Assembly (NCBI RefSeq): GCF_001625445.1 | Contig: NZ_LWHG01000001.1 | Span: 62,001 to 126,000 of the forward strand | DNA: 64,000 nucleotides | Direction of reading: 5' to 3' | Origin: Haladaptatus sp. R4 | Lineage (GTDB): Archaea > Halobacteriota > Halobacteria > Halobacteriales > Haladaptataceae | Shown here: positions 37,226 through 46,193 of the stretch, piece by piece | Position numbering within the stretch: the stretch's first letter is position 1 | Layout: each line of letters begins with the position of its first letter | The notes under the pieces: model-generated | Seen by the model: the letters and a program-made list of their open reading frames with translations, nothing else | What the model was told of the DNA's origin: nothing | Database searches by the model: none | Position numbers and translations under genes: made by a program

Positions 37226-37675
37226 ATGGCGAACGTTCCGGACGACAGGCGCGAGAGAATCGCGAGCGACCCGTTCTGTGAAACCCTCGGAATCGAACTC
37301 ACGGCGCTGGAATCGGGCCACGCCCGAACCGAACTCGAGATTCGAGACGAACTGCTCAACTTCCACGGGACGCCCCACGGCGGCCTGGTGTACTCGCTCG
37401 CGGACGCGGCGTTCGCCGCCGCGTCCAATTCCGACGGCGAGACGGCGCTCGCGTTGGAGACGAACATCTCGTACCTCGCGGCGGCGGACGTCGGTGACAC
37501 GCTCGTCGCAATCGCCGAGCGCGAGGACGAGACGCGGCGCACGGGGACGTACAGAGTCGATGTCGGTGTAGAGAAAGACGGATCGGACGGGAACGAGGGG
37601 GAGGACACGGAAACGGCGGACGACGACGGACTGGCGGAAGTCGCGATATTCCGTGGCCGAGTGTACAAACCCTGA
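37226..37675 (+). CDS. PaaI-type hotdog thioesterase
   Basis: 149 residues. DPFCETLGIELTALESGHARTELEI, then LNFHGTPHGGLVYSLADAAFAAASN with the HGG-x-x-x-x-x-D motif, identify an acyl-CoA thioesterase of the PaaI/YdiI group. A poly-acidic insert near the C-terminus is typical of halophiles. In phenylacetate degradation this enzyme removes dead-end CoA esters; a phenylacetate-CoA ligase lies 1.3 kb downstream, but no other paa genes are in the window. Confidence 0.93.
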   Translation: MANVPDDRRERIASDPFCETLGIELTALESGHARTELEIRDELLNFHGTPHGGLVYSLADAAFAAASNSDGETALALETNISYLAAADVGDTLVAIAEREDETRRTGTYRVDVGVEKDGSDGNEGEDTETADDDGLAEVAIFRGRVYKP

Positions 37676-37922
37676 TCGTTTCCCGTACCGCACCCCCCGC
37701 TAACCCGTCAGTGGATCGTGCTTATTGAAAAATTCGTTTGAATTTTCACCACTCAGCTAAGAATACAATCGAGAGTACATTTCGTTCGAAAATCGTTGGA
37801 TGTGACTCCATTCGAAACGTTCATCTGTCGAAAATGAAGATTTAATCGCCGATCTATTCTTAAATTCATAACTCACGGAGATAATAGTGTGATTTATACG
37901 GTTTCAGCAAATCGCGTGTGAT

Positions 37923-38836
37923 ATGAACACGAGTCCCATGCCGTGGGCTCCATCGTTACTGTACGCGGCGACCGGCGGGCGGCCATCGCGGCGGAACGTC
38001 GTCGTGTTGTCCGACGGAGCGGACGACGAACGGGCGATTTCGTTCGCGGCGGCGCTCGCAGACGCTCGCGGTGGGACGCTGGTCCTCGTCAACGTTGCCG
38101 TCCGGTCGTCCGGAACCCCGCTCGGCCTCGCGGAGAAAGTGCTCGACGAACGGCGCAAGGTGGCCCAAAACAGGCTTCGAACGGTGGTGGATTCGTCGTC
38201 CGAAGTACGGACCCGGGCGGCGGCCCGCGTCGGACGGACCGTTCCGGTCATCGCACGGAACGTGTGCGCGGAGTTCTCGGCCGATGTCGTCATCGTCGCC
38301 GAATCCGATTCCACGTTGCCGACCCCCTCGGCCGAAGCGTTTCGACACGCGTCGGCCGCAGCGTGGACTGCGATGTCGTCTCGGTCGGTGGGGCACACAC
38401 GTCGCGCGACGTGTCCTCTATCCTCGTTCCGGTCGCTGGGGGGCCACACTCCGGACGGGCCGTCGACGTGGCGCGTTGTTTGGCCGAAAAACACGGTGCG
38501 TGGGTCGAACTGCTCCACGTCGTTCCCGAAACTGGGGACGACGAGTTCCTCGCGGACGCGGAGGGATACGTCACTGCGGCGAACGAACGGTTGGACGAGT
38601 TCGAAGGGGTGGACGAGTGGATTTTGGAGGCCGACGACGCTGCCGAGGCAATTATCGACCAATCCCAATACTATGACGTGACCGTTCTCGGCGCGCCGCA
38701 GAAACACAGACTCCACGAGTTCGTCTTCGGTTCCACGACCGAGGACGTTCGCTCCTCGGCGTACAGCACCGTCATCAGCGTCGAACGACGGAACGGGCGC
38801 GAGTCACTGTTGAATAATTGGCTCCGGACCGAATGA
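37923..38836 (+). CDS. Universal stress protein with two USP domains, one-base deletion
   Basis: The frame from ATG 37923 (MNTSPMPWAPSLL) encodes a first USP-like half (NVVVLSDGADDERAISFAAALADARGG, TLVLVNVAVR) and becomes nonsense near 38364. The +1 frame continues VDCDVVSVGGAHT, then a typical second USP domain: ILVPVAGGPHSGRAVDVARCLAE, VELLHVVPE, VTVLGAPQKHRLHEFVFGSTTEDV. One restored base in GCAGCG-TGGAC gives a 304-residue tandem USP protein. USP proteins bind nucleotides and are induced by stress; often found beside transporters. The TATA-like TTTATAC lies about 28 nt upstream of the start in a 247-bp AT-rich spacer. Confidence 0.88.
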
Positions 38837-38886
38837 CCGGTTTCGAATAATTGATTCCGAATGACCGGTTTCGAATAATTGATTCC
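38831..38886. repeat. Tandem duplication of a 28-bp unit covering the USP stop codon
   Basis: The 28-bp unit starting GAATGACCGGTTTCG occurs twice without spacer (38831-38858 and 38859-38886), identical. The first copy contains the USP stop TGA (38834-38836). No hairpin or operator is evident; replication slippage is the simplest explanation. Confidence 0.9.
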
Positions 38887-39013
38887 GAACCGGATCGATC
38901 CACCGACTTCGGAACGAACGTCGCTGGATTCCGATTACGACGTCGTTTCGGTCTTCTCGCCCGTGGTCACGCTGTCGAACCGTTGGACGACATCGAACCG
39001 TGTCGTGGCCGCG

Positions 39014-40300
39014 TCAGCGATGGTCGAACACGCGTTTCACTTTGCCGACCTCGGTTCGTTCGAGGGTGCCGGGTTCGACCACTTCGAGTTCGTCGGGTTT
39101 CACGTCGAGAATCTCGCGCAGGCAGGAATCGATCCGGTCGCGGAGTTCCGCGGGCGAGTCCTCGAAGTTTTCGTGGTATTCGACGGAAATCTTCATCCTG
39201 TCGAGTTGGCCGTCCCGCGTCAGGTCGATGCGATAGTGTGGCGCGACGGCGTCCAGATCGATCATCACTTCCTCGATTTGGCTCGGGTAGACGTTCACGC
39301 CGCGAACGATGAGCAGGTCGTCGGCGCGGCCGGTGACGTTGCCCATGCGAACCATCGTCCGTCCGCACGCACACTTCTCGTAGTTCAACGTCGTCATGTC
39401 GCCGGTTCGGTAGCGCAATACGGGAAGGGCTTCCTTCGTTAGACTGGTGATGACGAGTTCTCCCTCCTCCCCCTCGGGAAGCGGTTCGCCCGTCTCCGGG
39501 TCGATGACTTCGGGATAGAAGTGGTCCTCCCAGATGTGCTGGCCGTCCTGTGCTTCGGCGCATTCGATGGAAACGCCCGGTCCGATGATTTCCGAGAGAC
39601 CGTACACGTCCACGGCGGTCACGCCGAGCGCCTCCTCGATTTCCTCGCGCATCGGGTCCGTGAACGGTTCCGCGCCGATGATGACGGTTTCGAGCGCGAG
39701 GTCGTGCGGGTCGATGCCGCGGTCCTCCATCGCTTCGGCGAGGTAGAGACAGTACGACGGGGTACACGAGAGCACCTCGCTTTCCAAATCCTGTAACATG
39801 TCGATCTGTCGGGCGGTGTTGCCACCACCGACTGGAATGACGCACGCGCCGAGTTCCTCGACGCCGTCGTGGAACCCGAGGCCGCCCGTGAACAGGCCGT
39901 AGCCGTAGGCGTTCTGAACGACGTGCTCCGGTTCGACGCCCGCCGCACTGAGCGACCGGGCCATCACCTCGCGCCAGATGCCGAGGTCCGAGTCCGTGTA
40001 GCCGACGATTTTCGGCTTCCCGGTGGTCCCCGACGAAGCGTGGATACGGGCCAACTCCGCGCGCGGTACCGCGAACATCCCGTCCGGGTAGTTGTCACGG
40101 AAGTCCTCCTTCGTCGTGAACGGGAGTTTCGAGACGTCCTCGACGCCTCCGATGTCGCCGGGCGAGATGTTCGCTTCGTCCAACGCATCACGATAGTGAG
40201 GGACGTTTTCGTAGGCGTGTGCGACCGTCTCCGCCAGTCGCCCGTCCTGAATCGCACGCAGCTCCGCCCGAGATGACACCTCGGTGTCACTGTATATCAT
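39014..40300 (-). CDS. paaK: Phenylacetate-CoA ligase (PaaK) family
   Basis: 428 residues, typical. The adenylate-forming P-loop reads HASSGTTGKPKIVGYT, followed by GGGLGFHDG-like and VYGLSEIIGPG motifs and the C-terminal YRTGDMTTL and VNVYPSQIEEVM blocks. The enzyme activates phenylacetate, or a related aromatic acid, to its CoA thioester. Paralogues acting on other arylacetates are common in haloarchaea. The paa ring-epoxidation genes are absent here. The first codons contain a 7-bp inverted repeat (40274-40289). Confidence 0.93.
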   Translation of the reverse strand: MIYSDTEVSSRAELRAIQDGRLAETVAHAYENVPHYRDALDEANISPGDIGGVEDVSKLPFTTKEDFRDNYPDGMFAVPRAELARIHASSGTTGKPKIVGYTDSDLGIWREVMARSLSAAGVEPEHVVQNAYGYGLFTGGLGFHDGVEELGACVIPVGGGNTARQIDMLQDLESEVLSCTPSYCLYLAEAMEDRGIDPHDLALETVIIGAEPFTDPMREEIEEALGVTAVDVYGLSEIIGPGVSIECAEAQDGQHIWEDHFYPEVIDPETGEPLPEGEEGELVITSLTKEALPVLRYRTGDMTTLNYEKCACGRTMVRMGNVTGRADDLLIVRGVNVYPSQIEEVMIDLDAVAPHYRIDLTRDGQLDRMKISVEYHENFEDSPAELRDRIDSCLREILDVKPDELEVVEPGTLERTEVGKVKRVFDHR

Positions 40301-40406
40301 GCTTGTTCATGATTGGAAGGGGCGCGGGAAAACTGTTACTCGACCGGCGTCGAAACGTGCCACTTCGGATGAAAGTTTATTTTCTTTGCCGTTGCACCCC
40401 GACGGG

Positions 40407-40829
40407 ATGGCAACAGTCTCGGAGCTCTGGGGGCGGTCGGAGGGTCGCAATCGACACTGGTGGGTCTTCGTGGGGGGGTACGCGGGAATCGTCCTCGCGC
40501 TCCTCCTCGTCGTGACGCTCGGCAGCGGTTCGACACTGGCCGACACGCTCCTTCCCGTGGCGCTCTTCTACGCACCACCGTTCGTCTCCGGTGCGAGCGC
40601 GTTCCGCGGCGGCGGCTACCTCGCCAGTCTCGCCGTCGGTCTCACTCCCGGCGTCCTGTACGCCATCGTCGTCGGGGCGCATGTGCTCGTCGGTCAACCA
40701 ACGACCGCCCGAGCACCGCTGTGGGCACTGGCTGTCGGTTTCGGAATCATTGGCATCGTCGGGTCGTTACTCGGCTACGGCATCGGAACGGGCGTATTGC
40801 GATTCGTTCGGGGACGAGAACTCCGGTGA
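40407..40829 (+). CDS. Small four-helix membrane protein
   Basis: 140 residues from ATG 40407. Four hydrophobic segments (about residues 20-42, 47-64, 68-90, 103-127), the last with GIIGIVGSLLGYGIGTG, and a short basic tail. The function is not recognisable. It is divergent from paaK with 106 bp between starts. Confidence 0.7.
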   Translation: MATVSELWGRSEGRNRHWWVFVGGYAGIVLALLLVVTLGSGSTLADTLLPVALFYAPPFVSGASAFRGGGYLASLAVGLTPGVLYAIVVGAHVLVGQPTTARAPLWALAVGFGIIGIVGSLLGYGIGTGVLRFVRGRELR

Positions 40830-40890
40830 GCACCTGAGCACCCACGTCATCGAAAACGTGTGGGAAGGGGCCGGTTGCCACTCGAACCGA

Positions 40891-41772
40891 TTACTCGGAC
40901 AGAAATTCGATCAGCGAGTCGTTCACCGCTTCGGGTCGGTCGTTTTGGACCCAGTGACTGGCGTCGGATAGGCGCTCGATTCGCAAGTCGGGAATCCAGC
41001 GATCCAGTCCCTCGGTCAACTCGTTGCCGAGCGCGAAGTCCTCCATGCCCCAAATCAGCAGGGTCGGTACCGACACGTCGAGGGAGTGGCTCGACCCGCC
41101 AACGAGGGACCGAAGTCCCGTCGGAACGGCGTCGCGGAACAGCGCGCGGTAGTAGTTGATGGACCCCGTCAGCGCGCCGGGCTGAGAAGCGGCCTCGACG
41201 TAGCGCTGGACGTCCGCCTCGCTGAACGCGTCCGAGTTCACCGGCGTGTCCCGGAAGATTCCCTCGATGGAGTCGTAGTTTCGGGCGGAGAGGTACGCCT
41301 CCGGAAGCCACGGCAACTGGAAGAAGAACATGTACCACGAACGTCGGAGCTGTGCGGGCGTCCGCAGGACTTCGCGAAACCGACCCGGATGCGGTGCGTT
41401 CAGGACGGCGAGCTTGGCGACGCGCTCGGGGTGGCGGATTCCGACCTCCCACGCGACGGCACCACCCCAGTCGTGGCCGACGACGTACGCCTCGTCCTCG
41501 CCGAAGTGGTCCATGAGGCCGACAACGTCGCCGACCAACTCCTCGACGCGATACGATTCGACGCCGTAGGGTTTCTCCGAGACGTTGTATCCCCGCATGT
41601 CGGGCGCGACGACGTGGTACCCTGCCTCGGCGAGGGCCGGAATCTGGTCGCGCCACGAGTACCAGAATTCGGGGAAGCCGTGCAGGAGGAGGACGAGTGG
41701 ACCATCACCCGCCTCGACGTAGTGGAGACGGACGCCGTTGACGATGGTCTCGTCGTGAGTCATGTCGGACAT
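40891..41772 (-). CDS. Alpha/beta hydrolase, epoxide hydrolase-like
   Basis: 293 residues (or 290 from ATG 41763). HGFPEFWYSWRDQI oxyanion loop, nucleophile elbow GHDWGGAVAW (Asp), WGMEDF acid turn and catalytic His in DASHWVQND are all at the usual places for soluble epoxide hydrolases/haloalkane dehalogenases. Similar to the enzyme at 8804-9697, but its nucleophile elbow fits the consensus better. Substrate unknown. Divergent from a ParB-fold protein with 39 bp between starts. Confidence 0.92.
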   Translation of the reverse strand: MSDMTHDETIVNGVRLHYVEAGDGPLVLLLHGFPEFWYSWRDQIPALAEAGYHVVAPDMRGYNVSEKPYGVESYRVEELVGDVVGLMDHFGEDEAYVVGHDWGGAVAWEVGIRHPERVAKLAVLNAPHPGRFREVLRTPAQLRRSWYMFFFQLPWLPEAYLSARNYDSIEGIFRDTPVNSDAFSEADVQRYVEAASQPGALTGSINYYRALFRDAVPTGLRSLVGGSSHSLDVSVPTLLIWGMEDFALGNELTEGLDRWIPDLRIERLSDASHWVQNDRPEAVNDSLIEFLSE

Positions 41773-41811
41773 ACGTCTACCGACGGTATTTTCGCCGATA
41801 AACGTTGACGT

Positions 41812-42195
41812 ATGCTCGTGACCGAACCGTTCGCCCTGCCGCTGTCCGACGTTCGACCCAGTCAGTTGTACATAAACGGGCTGAAACTATCTCTCGTGAC
41901 ACAGTGGCTCGATTTCGATGCGCCGGAGTTCGACCCGCTTCCGGTGCGAAAAATCCACGGCGAGTGGACGCTCGCGGACGGACACACCCGCGCGTTCGTC
42001 GCTCATCTCTCGGGTGCTGACGAACTTCGCGTCGTTCGGGACACGGACGACGTTTCGATGGCGATGTACGAACAGTGCGTCTCGTGGTGTGAGGACGAAG
42101 GCATCACCGAGATCGGGGACCTTACTGGACGAGTCGTCACGAACGCGACCTTCGAAACGCGATGGATCGACCGCTGTCGGTCGCTCGAACCGTAA
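41812..42195 (+). CDS. ParB-fold (ParB/sulfiredoxin-like) domain protein
   Basis: 127 residues. VRKIHGEWTLADGHTRAFVAHLSGADEL shows the DGHxRA motif of the ParB/sulfiredoxin nucleotide-binding fold, preceded by LPLSDVRPSQLYIN as the first strand. The protein is too short to include a DNA-binding ParB HTH, so a chromosome-partition role is unlikely; small proteins of this type have unknown enzymatic or regulatory roles. Converges with a NUDIX gene (17 bp between stops). Confidence 0.7.
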   Translation: MLVTEPFALPLSDVRPSQLYINGLKLSLVTQWLDFDAPEFDPLPVRKIHGEWTLADGHTRAFVAHLSGADELRVVRDTDDVSMAMYEQCVSWCEDEGITEIGDLTGRVVTNATFETRWIDRCRSLEP

Positions 42196-42212
42196 TCAAG
42201 CGCGACCCGAGC

Positions 42213-42643
42213 TCACTCCAGAATTCGCTCGATGTAGTCGTCCATGTCGCGGGCAAGCGAACACGCGCCGGGCTGAATCCAAAAGTAGCTGTAGACGACG
42301 CCGTTGTCCTCCCCGCTCCCGGTGACCTTGTGTCGCCACTCGTCGCGCGGTTCGTCGGCGACGAGGTGGAAGAAGTGCCGCCGGTAGGCTTTCGGCTTCT
42401 CGTGGTGGTTCCACACGTCCGTGGAGAGCGGACGGACGGAATCGAAGTCGGTCAAACCGCTCTCCTCTCGCACTTCGCGGACGACTGCCTCGTGGGGCGC
42501 TTCCCCGTCCTCAATTGTCCCTTTCGGGACCTGCACGCAACGTCCTCGTTGGCGTGCTCGAAGACGAGCAGTTGGCGGGTCTGCGCGGCCTTGCGCGTGA
42601 TGTACGCGTAGGCTTTTTCTTCGGTTACTGGTCGATCGATCAC
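42213..42643 (-). CDS. NUDIX hydrolase, one-base deletion
   Basis: Frame one from ATG 42643 reads MIDRPVTEEKAYAYITRKAAQ, then LLVFEHANEDV and fails near 42530. The second frame continues VQVPKGTIEDGEAPHEAVVREVREESGL, the NUDIX box, and runs to 42213. Restoring one base in GTTGC-GTGCAG gives 143 residues with the natural joint EDVAVQVPKGT. The shape (N-terminal short region, VPKGTIE, WNHHEKPKAYRRHFFHL) suggests a nucleotide-sugar or diadenosine polyphosphate-type NUDIX enzyme. Substrate unproven. Confidence 0.88.
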
Positions 42644-42720
42644 GGATACGATTACAAAACGAGGGGTAGGGGCGTAAGCGTTATTTCAATCAACTGTCTT
42701 GATCGGTGAAGCCTACTCCG

Positions 42721-43572
42721 TCACGAAAACGGACGAAACCACACCGCCGTCAGCAACAGCGCGAGGAAGACGTACGACCCGCGGATGAGCAACATCGTGG
42801 CGAGTTCCGGGCCGCTCCGGTAGGCGACGACGGCTACGGCACCGAACGCCAGGACTGCGAGAACGGAACTCGGCGGGAACACCCCCGACACCGAAAGTCC
42901 GAGGACACAGAGCAACGCGAACAGGATGAGTCCGTAGGCTGCGGTTCGAGCGCGATTCTGCCCGAGGACGACGGCCACGGTTCGTTTCGAGATGGTGCGG
43001 TCGTACTCGTAATCCTGCGCGTCGTCGATGACCTTCACGCCCGAGAGCAGAACCAGGAAGACGAGCGCGAACGCGATGGCGACGGGCGAGAGCGTCCCCG
43101 TCTGGACGTAGTAACCGCCGAGGATCGACAGCGCGATACCGAGCGGATAACCGGTCGTCGTCGTGATGGGGTTCGTATCCAGTTGCGGCGCGTGGAGGTA
43201 GCCGATGAACCACGTCGGGAGCGTGATGAGCACCGCGCCGACGCCGACGGTCACCCAGAGTCCCCCGAGGCAAACCAGAAAGAGGGTCGCGGCGGCGACG
43301 AGCAGGAGTTTACAACCCTTTGCCGTAAGCGGGTGGTCCTCGTCCTCGCCTCTGATGTAAAAATCGACGTAGCCGTCCTTGACGTGGGCCGTGTAGACGG
43401 CCGCGAAGATGGCGACCATGTGGAGTCCGCCGGTCGCGAGCGAAAATTCCCCGGCCAGCATGCTCCCGAACCACGAGGCGGCGACGGGCGGAAGCATGAA
43501 CACTGGGTGGACTTGCGAAGCGACTGCGCGTGCGGCGGGAACCACGCCGGAACCGCGGCGTGAGATGGGCAT
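42721..43572 (-). CDS. UbiA-family prenyltransferase
   Basis: 283 residues from ATG 43570-43572 (GTG 43593 also in frame). About eight to nine membrane helices. The two Asp-rich motifs are KDGYVDFYIRGEDED (first, altered from the usual NDxxD) and DDAQDYEYDR (second). The family transfers prenyl chains to aromatic or lipid acceptors, for quinones or archaeal ether lipids. Which acceptor is used here is not evident. It lies 58 bp downstream of the aminotransferase stop's strand neighbour but is an independent gene as far as can be seen. Confidence 0.9.
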   Translation of the reverse strand: MPISRRGSGVVPAARAVASQVHPVFMLPPVAASWFGSMLAGEFSLATGGLHMVAIFAAVYTAHVKDGYVDFYIRGEDEDHPLTAKGCKLLLVAAATLFLVCLGGLWVTVGVGAVLITLPTWFIGYLHAPQLDTNPITTTTGYPLGIALSILGGYYVQTGTLSPVAIAFALVFLVLLSGVKVIDDAQDYEYDRTISKRTVAVVLGQNRARTAAYGLILFALLCVLGLSVSGVFPPSSVLAVLAFGAVAVVAYRSGPELATMLLIRGSYVFLALLLTAVWFRPFS

Positions 43573-43630
43573 CGAATCGACTGACAACGCCACCGATGAT
43601 AAAGTCTCAGGCCGAACGAGGACGGAAAAT

Positions 43631-44752
43631 TCAGCGAACCGCGTCCGCCGCCTCGCCCATGATTTCCAGCGCCGCCTCGATTTCCTCGATGCTCGTCGCG
43701 TAGGAGATGCGAGCGTAGCCCGCGCCGTGCTCGCCGAACGCCTCGCCGGGGACGACGACGACGCCGCGTTCGAGGACTTCGTCCACGAAGCCGTCCGGAA
43801 CTTTCGGCATGGCGTAGAACGCGCCCTGCGGCGTCGGCGTTTCGAGTCCGATATCGTTCAAGCCGTCGAGAAGGATGTCACGCCGCTCCTCGAACGAGGC
43901 GGCCATCTCCTCGACGGTGTCCTGCGGGCCGGTCAGCGCGCCGAGCGCGGCGAACTGCGCCGGAGCGCTCGCGCAGGCCTGCACGTACTGATGAACGCGG
44001 AGCATGCGCTCGATCCTGCGCTCGCTTCCCGCGACCCAACCGAGTCGCCACCCGGTCATCGAGTACGTCTTCGAGCAGGCGTTGACGACGACGACGTTGT
44101 CAGTCTCCGCGAACTGCATCGGCGAGTGGTGTTCTCCCTCGAAGACGATGTGTTCGTACACCTCGTCGGAGATACAGAGCACGTCGTGTTCGTCCGCGAT
44201 GCGGGCAAACTCGCGCATATCCTCCTCGTCCGACACGGCACCGGTCGGGTTGCCGGGGCTGTTGACGACGAACGCGGCGGTGTCCTCGGTGATGTTCTCC
44301 TCGATGGTTGCCGGGTCGAGCGTCAAATCCTCGCGCACGGGGACGGGTTTCGGCGTCCCGCCCGCGAGGTGGGTCAGCGCGTCGTACGCGACGAACCCGG
44401 GGTCGGGGAAGATGACTTCCTCGCCCGCGCTGACGTGCGCTTCGAGGGCGATGTGGAGCGCCTCGCTGCCACCCGCCGTGGCGATGATGTTCCCCGGCGG
44501 CACGTCGATGTCGTTGTCGCGTTCGTGTTTCGCGCTGATGGCTTCCCGAAGCTGGGGAATCCCTTTGTTCGACGTGTAGGCGTCCGTCGCGCCCGATTCG
44601 ATGGCCTCCAGCGCGGCCTCCCGCGCGTGGTCCGGCGTCGGGAAGTCCGGTTGTCCGAGTCCGAGATTGATGGCGTCCTCACCTGCGGCCTCGAACACCT
44701 TCCGAATGCCGCTTATCGATACGTGTTCGACCCTGTCCGAAAAGCCGGTCAT
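43631..44752 (-). CDS. Pyridoxal-phosphate aminotransferase, class I/II
   Basis: 373 residues. Key residues: INLGLGQPDFPTP, TAGGSEALHIALEAH, VVNSPGNPTGAV (Asn), CISDEVYEHIVF (Asp), and SKTYSMTGWRLGWVAG with the Schiff-base Lys, then a C-terminal arginine in YARISYATS. It belongs to the AspC/AspB group; aspartate or aromatic amino acids are the likely substrates. Upstream of UbiA on the same strand. Confidence 0.95.
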   Translation of the reverse strand: MTGFSDRVEHVSISGIRKVFEAAGEDAINLGLGQPDFPTPDHAREAALEAIESGATDAYTSNKGIPQLREAISAKHERDNDIDVPPGNIIATAGGSEALHIALEAHVSAGEEVIFPDPGFVAYDALTHLAGGTPKPVPVREDLTLDPATIEENITEDTAAFVVNSPGNPTGAVSDEEDMREFARIADEHDVLCISDEVYEHIVFEGEHHSPMQFAETDNVVVVNACSKTYSMTGWRLGWVAGSERRIERMLRVHQYVQACASAPAQFAALGALTGPQDTVEEMAASFEERRDILLDGLNDIGLETPTPQGAFYAMPKVPDGFVDEVLERGVVVVPGEAFGEHGAGYARISYATSIEEIEAALEIMGEAADAVR

Positions 44753-44786
44753 ACACCGAAAGCGACGAAACGGAACCCGATAATTC

Positions 44787-44839
44787 TTCGCTTCGATTAC
44801 TCGACTTGTGCGCGAAGCGCTTCGAGATGGTCGTCGATA
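44787..44839. repeat. Direct repeat copy A (53 bp)
   Basis: 50 of 53 bases match 45929-45981. Copy A is a truncated duplicate of the 3' end of the 49-residue gene at 45939-46088: reading it on the minus strand gives IDDHLEALRAQVE before a TAA. The rest of that gene is absent here. Confidence 0.9.
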
Positions 44840-44929
44840 CGACTACCGGACAAGCAACATCCCTGTTTACTTGCCAGCATCTTATCGCGGATGATCTTCC
44901 ACAGCGTTGTGATCCGCGGTATCGTCGTG

Positions 44930-45712
44930 TTACGCATTGATCCAGAATACGATCGCAAACAGTACTCCCATGAGTACAATGAAGCCCCCAATGGCGAACT
45001 GGCTTATCGCGCCCTTCTTGCCTTCTTGCACCAGTTCTTTCTTCGAGCGATCCGAGAGGATGAACTCACCGGACTCAGTTGGTTCGTCTATCGCGTAGGC
45101 GTGTTCCCCCCATTCCTGTGCAACCTCGCGGACCGTTCCGACCACGTAGACCTCCTGGCCGGGTTTGATTACTCCTTCCGAGTATCGCCGACGGTCCCCA
45201 ATACTTAACGGCCCGTGGTGATGTCGCGTGCCTTCGTCAATATTCGGTTCGTTCTGGATATATCGTTGAATTCGCTCCGGCGGTTCGTCTCCGCTCCCAA
45301 CTTCTGTTTGTGTTTGCTCTATATCCAATCCACCATCGGCAGGAAGTTCCACTTGGACCTCCCCGGTTCCATCGCTCACAGTCATTGGTACACCGATTTC
45401 TTCTTCGTGGATGGTCACCCAACTTGCGCCCTCACCGTTATCTTGCCACTCCTCAACCGTAACATGGGCCGCCAATGCGTCCTCTCTCTCAAGCGGCGAT
45501 TTTAGTTGGGTTGCATTCTCGGACAGATGAGCGGTTCCCTTCACCCCAACCGTCCCGGGTTGGAGGTCACTAATGTGCATCGTCTCGATAGCAGCAATCC
45601 GGTTGCTCTGTACCTGGTCTCGACGACCGTTGTACATCATATAACAGCCGAACGCTGCAAATGGCAAGCCAAAACATGGTCCCACGAGCTTGAGTAGAAA
45701 ATTCTGAACCAT
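44930..45712 (-). CDS. GIDE/E3-ligase-like domain membrane protein
   Basis: 260 residues from ATG 45710-45712. A helix at the N-terminus (FLLKLVGPCFGLPFAAFGCYMMYNG), a soluble beta-rich region with LEREDALAAHVTVEEWQDNGEGA and WVTIHEEEIGVPMTVSDGTGEVQVELP, then a C-terminal helix (FAIGGFIVLMGVLFAIVFWI). This is the layout of the GIDE domain (PF12483) found in eukaryotic MULAN-type E3 ligases and in archaea, without a RING finger. In archaea it has no proven function. It lies within the DNA segment bracketed by the 53-bp direct repeats. Confidence 0.82.
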   Translation of the reverse strand: MVQNFLLKLVGPCFGLPFAAFGCYMMYNGRRDQVQSNRIAAIETMHISDLQPGTVGVKGTAHLSENATQLKSPLEREDALAAHVTVEEWQDNGEGASWVTIHEEEIGVPMTVSDGTGEVQVELPADGGLDIEQTQTEVGSGDEPPERIQRYIQNEPNIDEGTRHHHGPLSIGDRRRYSEGVIKPGQEVYVVGTVREVAQEWGEHAYAIDEPTESGEFILSDRSKKELVQEGKKGAISQFAIGGFIVLMGVLFAIVFWINA

Positions 45713-45928
45713 TTGTCGGCAAAAACACCCGTCCATAAATGAATGCTTGGGAACAGAGAGAAATTTAAATGATAGTCTATGGGTGGTGAAACTAGACGAC
45801 CTATAACGGTTACATATATGTCTATATGAATATCTGAAATAAAAATCGTCCGTCAAGGAATATCGAACTCCGAGTGGGTCAACGCATCGGCAACAATCGA
45901 TGCAGACTGATTTCCGGATCACTCGATT

Positions 45929-45981
45929 TTCGCTTCGATTACTCGAGTTGTGCGCGAAGTGCGTCGAGATGGTCGTCGATA
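45929..45981. repeat. Direct repeat copy B (53 bp)
   Basis: Copy B is the 3' end of the intact 49-residue gene plus about 10 bp beyond its stop. Start-to-start distance to copy A is 1142 bp. The 226-bp stretch 45713-45938 between the GIDE gene start and this small gene is AT-rich and otherwise empty. Confidence 0.9.
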
Positions 45982-46088
45982 ACCGAGAGGGCCGCGTCGG
46001 CGTCCATGTAGCCGTTGTCGTACTCGCTGTACACCTTGTCCACGTCGCGGAAGAACTGGTCCAAATCCACGTTGTCAGTATCGCTCAT
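45939..46088 (-). CDS. 49-residue acidic protein, function unknown
   Basis: ATG 46086-46088 to TAA 45939-45941: MSDTDNVDLDQFFRDVDKVYSEYDN, then GYMDADAALSVIDDHLDALRAQLE. Regular acidic helices, no Cys; a helical hairpin is likely. The coding sense is supported because the partial repeat (44787-44839) keeps the reading frame and changes residues conservatively (Asp/Glu, Leu/Val). No named family. Confidence 0.65.
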   Translation of the reverse strand: MSDTDNVDLDQFFRDVDKVYSEYDNGYMDADAALSVIDDHLDALRAQLE

Positions 46089-46193
46089 GAGTGGGGGAAA
46101 GCGGTTGGGATGGAAAAAGGCGATGGCTTCGGAGAAGTATGATGATCCTTCCTGTGAAACTGGTTACTAACCCAACAACCCCCACGACCAACC

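Noticed and set aside
44797-44991. 64-codon minus-strand ORF ending ALRAQVE
   Set aside because: Only the last 13 residues (the repeat tail) are gene-like; the rest is chance open frame over the repeat junction.
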